DNA of 64,000 nucleotides, taken from NCBI RefSeq assembly GCF_020184175.1, contig NC_065531.1:7337213-7401212 (forward strand). The letters run 5' to 3'. The stretch is from Aphis gossypii (taxonomy: Eukaryota; Arthropoda; Insecta; Hemiptera; Aphididae). Made by a program: the position numbers and the translations under genes. Numbering within the stretch: the stretch's first letter is position 1; each line of letters starts with the position of its first letter. The notes under the pieces were generated by a model that was given only the letters and a program-made list of their open reading frames with translations, was not told where the DNA came from and did no database searches. Shown here one piece after another: positions 59,710-64,000 of this stretch.

Positions 59710-61542
59710 GTTATGCTGCATAAACCAAATATACCAAACATTTTGAAGTATATGAACGGTTTATTGGCTTCTTAAATGTATCTGAAAAACAAGATGCCGA
59801 GACCCTAGTAAATGCAATTCTCAACTTTTTAAAATTATGTAAGTTAGACCAAGTTCCTATTGTCGGGCAGTCCTATGATGGAGCCAATGTTATGTCAGGC
59901 AGACAAGGTGGCGTTCAAACTAAAATGAAAATACACTATCCATATGCAACTTACATTCATTGTATGGCTCATAAACTAAATTTGATTGTAGTTGATATGT
60001 GTAAGAATGTTAAAGTAAGTTCCAACTTTGAACTTACCTATTATCTTTATAAAAATTAATAAATCAACAGTTAATTTATAAAAATATGTGTATTTTTTAA
60101 AGTATTCAAAGCAGGTTTTTAATATGTTGGAGGCTATATATGTGCATTTCTCAATGCCATCTAAGAACAAAAAGTTGCAGGATATGCAAAAACTTCTAAA
60201 TATAAAAATATGTACTTTTTCACAAATCAGTGATACTAGGTGGGTTTGTCGCTATAAAAACTGCAAGGCAGTTATAGACAACTTTAAATCAGTCATAAAT
60301 ATTTTAAATAAAGAAGTTGAAGATAATAACGACAGAGATGTCTCAAGAGCGATTGGTTTGTAAAAATTTATTTAAGATATAGCAATATAATATGAAAAAC
60401 TAGTTAAAAATAAAACAACAATTATTTTTTTTCTTTTTTAGGTATTCTTTCATGTGTGCAAAAAGGATCATTTATTATACACCTTCATTTTATTAGCTAT
60501 GTTTTAAATATAATCAATATTCTTAGCAAACAATTACAAAACGACAGTGGGACCCTTGGCCAAGCAGCCAGTTTAATAAATGCAGTCATAAAAACTTTTG
60601 AAGATAGTCGAAATCAGAGTAAAATATATTTGACGATTTGGGAAACTATAGTAACATTTTCTCAACAATATAATATAGAATTAGAAATACCCAATAGAAG
60701 TAATAAATAATTTAATTTTAGTAAGGTTATTAATTGATTATAACATATATCATATTTTCATTATTAATAGTATCTAAACGGAAAAGAACAGAGCCTGAAT
60801 TTCTGAAAAATTTTGTTGTAACTACAACAACTGCAGCTGAACACGAGGACTCTGATAATGAAACTTATTTAATTGATTACTGGAAAGTACATGCTTACTA
60901 TCCAATAATAGACGAGGTTGTAAATAATCTGAAGACAAGATTTTCTGCGGAGAGTTTGAAGTTGGCAATTTCTATTGATCACTTCTTCAATCTGGACTAT
61001 GAAAAAAGTTCATTTTTTATTCAACAATATAAGGTATGTTAAATGTAATAAATAAATCAACTTAAGTGAAAACTTATAAAACTTATGTAACCAATAACTG
61101 AAGCATGAAAGTACTAACTAACTGTCTTATTACTTAAAGTAGTATTAATAATGTGTTATAATTAATATAGGATTTACTGAAAGTTGATTTGAATTCACTT
61201 CAAGCTGAAATGATGGTTGCCAAAAACTGTATTCAAAACTATAATAATAAACCTGAACAAAAAAATCAAATAAATTTATTCAAAAAAAATATAACAATTT
61301 CAACTTTTCCTAATGTATATAAACTTTTAAATTTAGCTCTGACCTTACCAATTTCTTCAGCATCATGTGAGAGGTCATTTTCGACAATGAGACGTATCAA
61401 TACATATATACGGTCAACTATGACTCAAGACCGTTTTTCCTCACTGGCAATACTAAATATTGAAAGAGATATTTCAAATAATATTGATCCTAATGATATA
61501 TTAAATATCTATTCAAAAACTAATATACGCTTGGAATTATAG
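59710..61542 (+). pseudogene. ZMYM1-like hAT transposase, C-terminal half in five spliced pieces, 5' broken
   Basis: Pieces: about 59,735-60,014, then 60,115-60,355, 60,442-60,699, 60,771-61,033 and 61,171-61,542. All four introns (70-137 bp) have GT-AG ends and consistent phases (0, 1, 1, 0). The joined protein shows ERFIGFLNVS, QSYDGANVMSG (second catalytic Asp region), IHCMAHKLNLIVVD, SDTRWVCRY, and the C-terminal hAT dimerisation domain with SCERSFSTMRRI. This is the layout of ZMYM1-like / '52 kDa repressor-like' hAT proteins. The N-terminal TTF zinc finger and the first catalytic Asp (DETTD-type) are not found. Upstream of 59,751 the frame is broken: a good continuation (QLCCINQIYQTF) exists only in another frame, implying a one-base shift near 59,744. 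It is likely inactive unless an upstream exon is missed. Confidence 0.75.
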
Positions 61543-61551
61543 TTGAAAACA

Positions 61552-61557
61552 AATAAA
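61552..61557 (+). terminator. polyadenylation signal of the hAT transposase
   Basis: AATAAA ten bases after the transposase stop codon, upstream of a T-rich stretch. Confidence 0.45.
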
Positions 61558-61605
61558 TGTCTTATTTTCATTTAGTTAAGTGTTTTTTTTTTTTATATTA
61601 TTTTT

Positions 61606-61643
61606 GCAGCCCCCCCAATATATTTGATCACCCTACGCCTATG
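61606..61643 (+). mobile_element. probable right terminus of the ZMYM1-like hAT element
   Basis: About 100 bases after the transposase stop, a short GC-rich block reads gcagcccccccaatatattt followed by gatcaccctacgcctatg. Reverse-complemented, it begins cataggcgtaggg and reaches ggggggct, close to the CAGGGGCGTAG...GGGGGG termini seen on many hAT elements. No matching left end was found upstream, in line with 5' truncation. Confidence 0.4.
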
Positions 61644-61659
61644 GTTATGCATTTTGATT

Positions 61660-64000
61660 TCTACATAATTTTATTATAATGAGTATATGAATAATTGTTG
61701 CAGTTTTATATAAGTTGCTATATATTTTAGTTAATTACTGTTAATGAAATATTTTCAATTTTCCAAAATTAAATTTTCCTGGTATTTTACTACCATCAAG
61801 CGTCAATTAATTCCAAGATCGACGTAAATGATTCGTTTAATCTAAGCCTTCAGGAATTAAATCACTTTTTAATAATTTATTATGTCTAGAAAGTTTTAAT
61901 TTAAAAAATTAAAATTAGGTAGGTACTATTATTCATTCAAAACTTTGGTACACACGCATGATGGTATAATATATTTTTCAATAATGATTTAATGATATTT
62001 GACCGCTACTAATTTGATTATTTGAATTGCAATACTGTTTTATTTTAAAAATGGAAAAATGAAAGTGCATATCACGTGATTAGATTATATATATAAAAAA
62101 TATTACAATATCAACACTATTTTGTATTATGATAACTAATCATTGATTAGTAATTTCTATAGAAACATTTTCATAAAAATTATATAATATACATTTTGGT
62201 AAGAATTATGAAAAATTACTAATACAATTATTAATATGTAAAAAAAAAACAAATTCTTACAATTATGTATATAATAAAAAAAATGGTATCTTATGAACTT
62301 ATATACCTATATGGCTATATAAAGTATATATATATATATTGAGTAATTAAGATTTCGACATCTGAGGTTATCAGCCCAAAGATTTTACATATTGATCTTA
62401 ATTCTATGAGAGTATATATCGTCATAAACATTTGGGGAAAGGGAATTGGTAGTTTAAATTGTCTTAAAATAACTTTCTTAGGACAATGTCCATGAAAAAC
62501 GTAAAAATATTTCCTGAACATTATTTCAACTTATAGATAATATATGAAAATAAATAATGTAACGAAGTATAAAATGTCCATATTATGTTGACATATATAA
62601 TTGGAACCTTGTATTATGTGTATATCTATTTCAGCTAGGTAGGTTACAGGTAAAACGTTATTTTCGATTTTATAGAGTAATAAAAACAATTTACTAAACT
62701 GTCTACTGTTTGAACTATACTATGTAGCTTGTATGAACTAAATATCGACCTTTTTGTTGTTTTATTAAATGTTTGTTGTGTTGATATATACAGTACTGGA
62801 CAAAGCTGAAATGGATCATCAAAACTGAAAAGCTTAAAGTGCTTAGCTTAAAAGTGAATTTTAATTAGTCGGCATTTAAGTATATAGCCAATGGATGTGT
62901 TTACACAGATGAGTATAAAGTTTGTCGAAACTAGTCAAACACTCGTTCTCCATTCTCGTTTCTCAATTTCACTTTCCTTTCGTGGATTTTTAATTAACAA
63001 TTAGTGATTAGTCCATTTTGCAAAATTCTATAAAACTCCTAGGTGCATGATATTGTTTTAGTTGTTTTTATGTTATTTTTGCGTTCCGAAATCAAAGTAA
63101 ATTAAATGTTTATCGACAATATACGTTGGAAAATGATCAAGAATTTCCACGTTTAATTAATATTTCTTTTAATATTTATGAATAGTAGTTTTACAAATGA
63201 ATTATTATAAGTGCTTTATAGTAGTTTTGATTCAGAACAATAAATCACAGTTATAACTCACGTAGTCACGTGGAATCGAAGATATAGTTCCCCAGAATTA
63301 GTATCCTTATTCTTATTCTTGGCTAAAGTATAACATCTGAAAAGTTTTTAAATACATTAAAAAGACGCAAAATTATTTGTTACTTTTAATTTTTTGAACA
63401 ATCAGAAAGAAATAATAATATTTATTTGTTATTAAAAATTAAAAATTTATCGATATAATATAATCGATGTTACTAGGTGTGTAAATGTGAATACACTTAA
63501 AGGTATTTATAACGATACCTACCTATTATCATATATTTATAAATTTAATCTTTAAAGTTGTCCATAATTTTAATCAATATTAGCATTGAATCTTTTAAGA
63601 TTATAAAAATATTTTATTAATCTGTGAAACATATAAAAAAATCTTTATATTCGGTAAACTAGTCGTTTTACATGTTATTAAGTTCATGTAAATATTTAAA
63701 TTGTTTGCCATTATATATTTATAATGTTTGTATATTCTCAAAACAAATAAAAAAATACGATAGAGTAGAAATAAATTATCACTAATAATATAACAACTAT
63801 ATGCAATTCAAGTAAGCTTTGATGAAAAACATAAAATCATACCAAGAATATTATGCATGACTTATCAATTAATTATTCACTAACAGCTGCACCATCTCAT
63901 AAAAATGGAATATCAATTTTAGCTTATCTTTTGTTTATCTTTCGCAATTGATACAAATTAGTATTAAAATATATGATAATTTATCGTAAGAAAATAATAT
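61660..64000. other. AT-rich intergenic DNA with a possible promoter patch
   Basis: No gene called; a 68-codon minus-strand frame at 62,315-62,521 is probably chance. At 62,905-63,010 a GC-richer patch holds a TATA-like gagtataaagtttg about 35-40 bases before pyrimidine-rich initiator-like sequence (ctcgttctccattctcg), so a plus-strand transcription start there is conceivable. No downstream coding exon is visible before the window ends. Confidence 0.3.

Noticed and set aside
59710..59717. gttatgct, similar to gttatgca following the hAT right end, as a possible 8 bp target duplication
   Set aside because: It falls inside what looks like transposase coding sequence and is not followed by anything like the inverse of the right terminus.
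1..64000. tRNA, rRNA, CRISPR arrays, LTR pairs and viral genes
   Set aside because: None could be found on either strand: no B-box-like word in a tRNA fold, no regularly spaced direct repeats, no long terminal repeats, no viral protein motifs beyond retroelement RT.

Overview
The window looks like nuclear DNA of an insect, most likely an aphid (Hemiptera). It is very AT-rich, has short GT-AG introns, is rich in TACCTA/TAGGTA words, and carries a yellow/MRJP gene, I-type and Jockey-type LINEs, hAT elements and a repeat family built around the word 'accgctctgctgta'. The aphid assignment is inference; no species-diagnostic gene is present. Nothing looks bacterial: no operons, rRNA, tRNA or CRISPR was seen.

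Layout. 0-4.4 kb: sparse DNA with one doubtful exon and a ~275 bp GC-rich, A-tailed insertion (1,339-1,613) between imperfect direct repeats. 4.4-6.3 kb: a decayed Jockey LINE on the minus strand. 6.6-7.2 kb: a compact two-exon plus-strand gene for a 151-residue protein that resembles ciliary microtubule inner proteins of the CFAP95 type. 11.0-17.1 kb: a three-exon minus-strand yellow-family gene (718 residues) with a GC-rich last exon and a long charged repeat insertion. 17.5-25 kb: gene desert with a 672 bp non-autonomous hAT-like element that has a perfect 8 bp target duplication (23,334-24,005). 25.7-31.1 kb: an almost intact, recently inserted I-group LINE (two ORFs, RNase H, poly(A) tail, 13 bp target duplication) with a single frameshift in ORF2. 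31-39 kb: desert with a CpG-containing island at 36.8-37.65 kb. 39.6-43.0 kb: a ~3.2 kb palindromic repeat element with an internal 548 bp exact tandem duplication. 47.9-49.2 kb: the last two exons of a minus-strand gene for a probably secreted protein with a Met-Pro-Ser/Ala tandem repeat. 49-59 kb: desert with a few GC-richer islands and doubtful exons. 59.7-61.65 kb: the spliced C-terminal half of a ZMYM1-like hAT transposase, broken at its 5' side. 62-64 kb: AT-rich non-coding DNA.

The host genes (CFAP95-like, yellow-like, Met/Pro-repeat protein) show no obvious functional link. Most other recognisable content is transposon-derived. Exon borders were read by eye from splice consensus and frame continuity, without transcript support.
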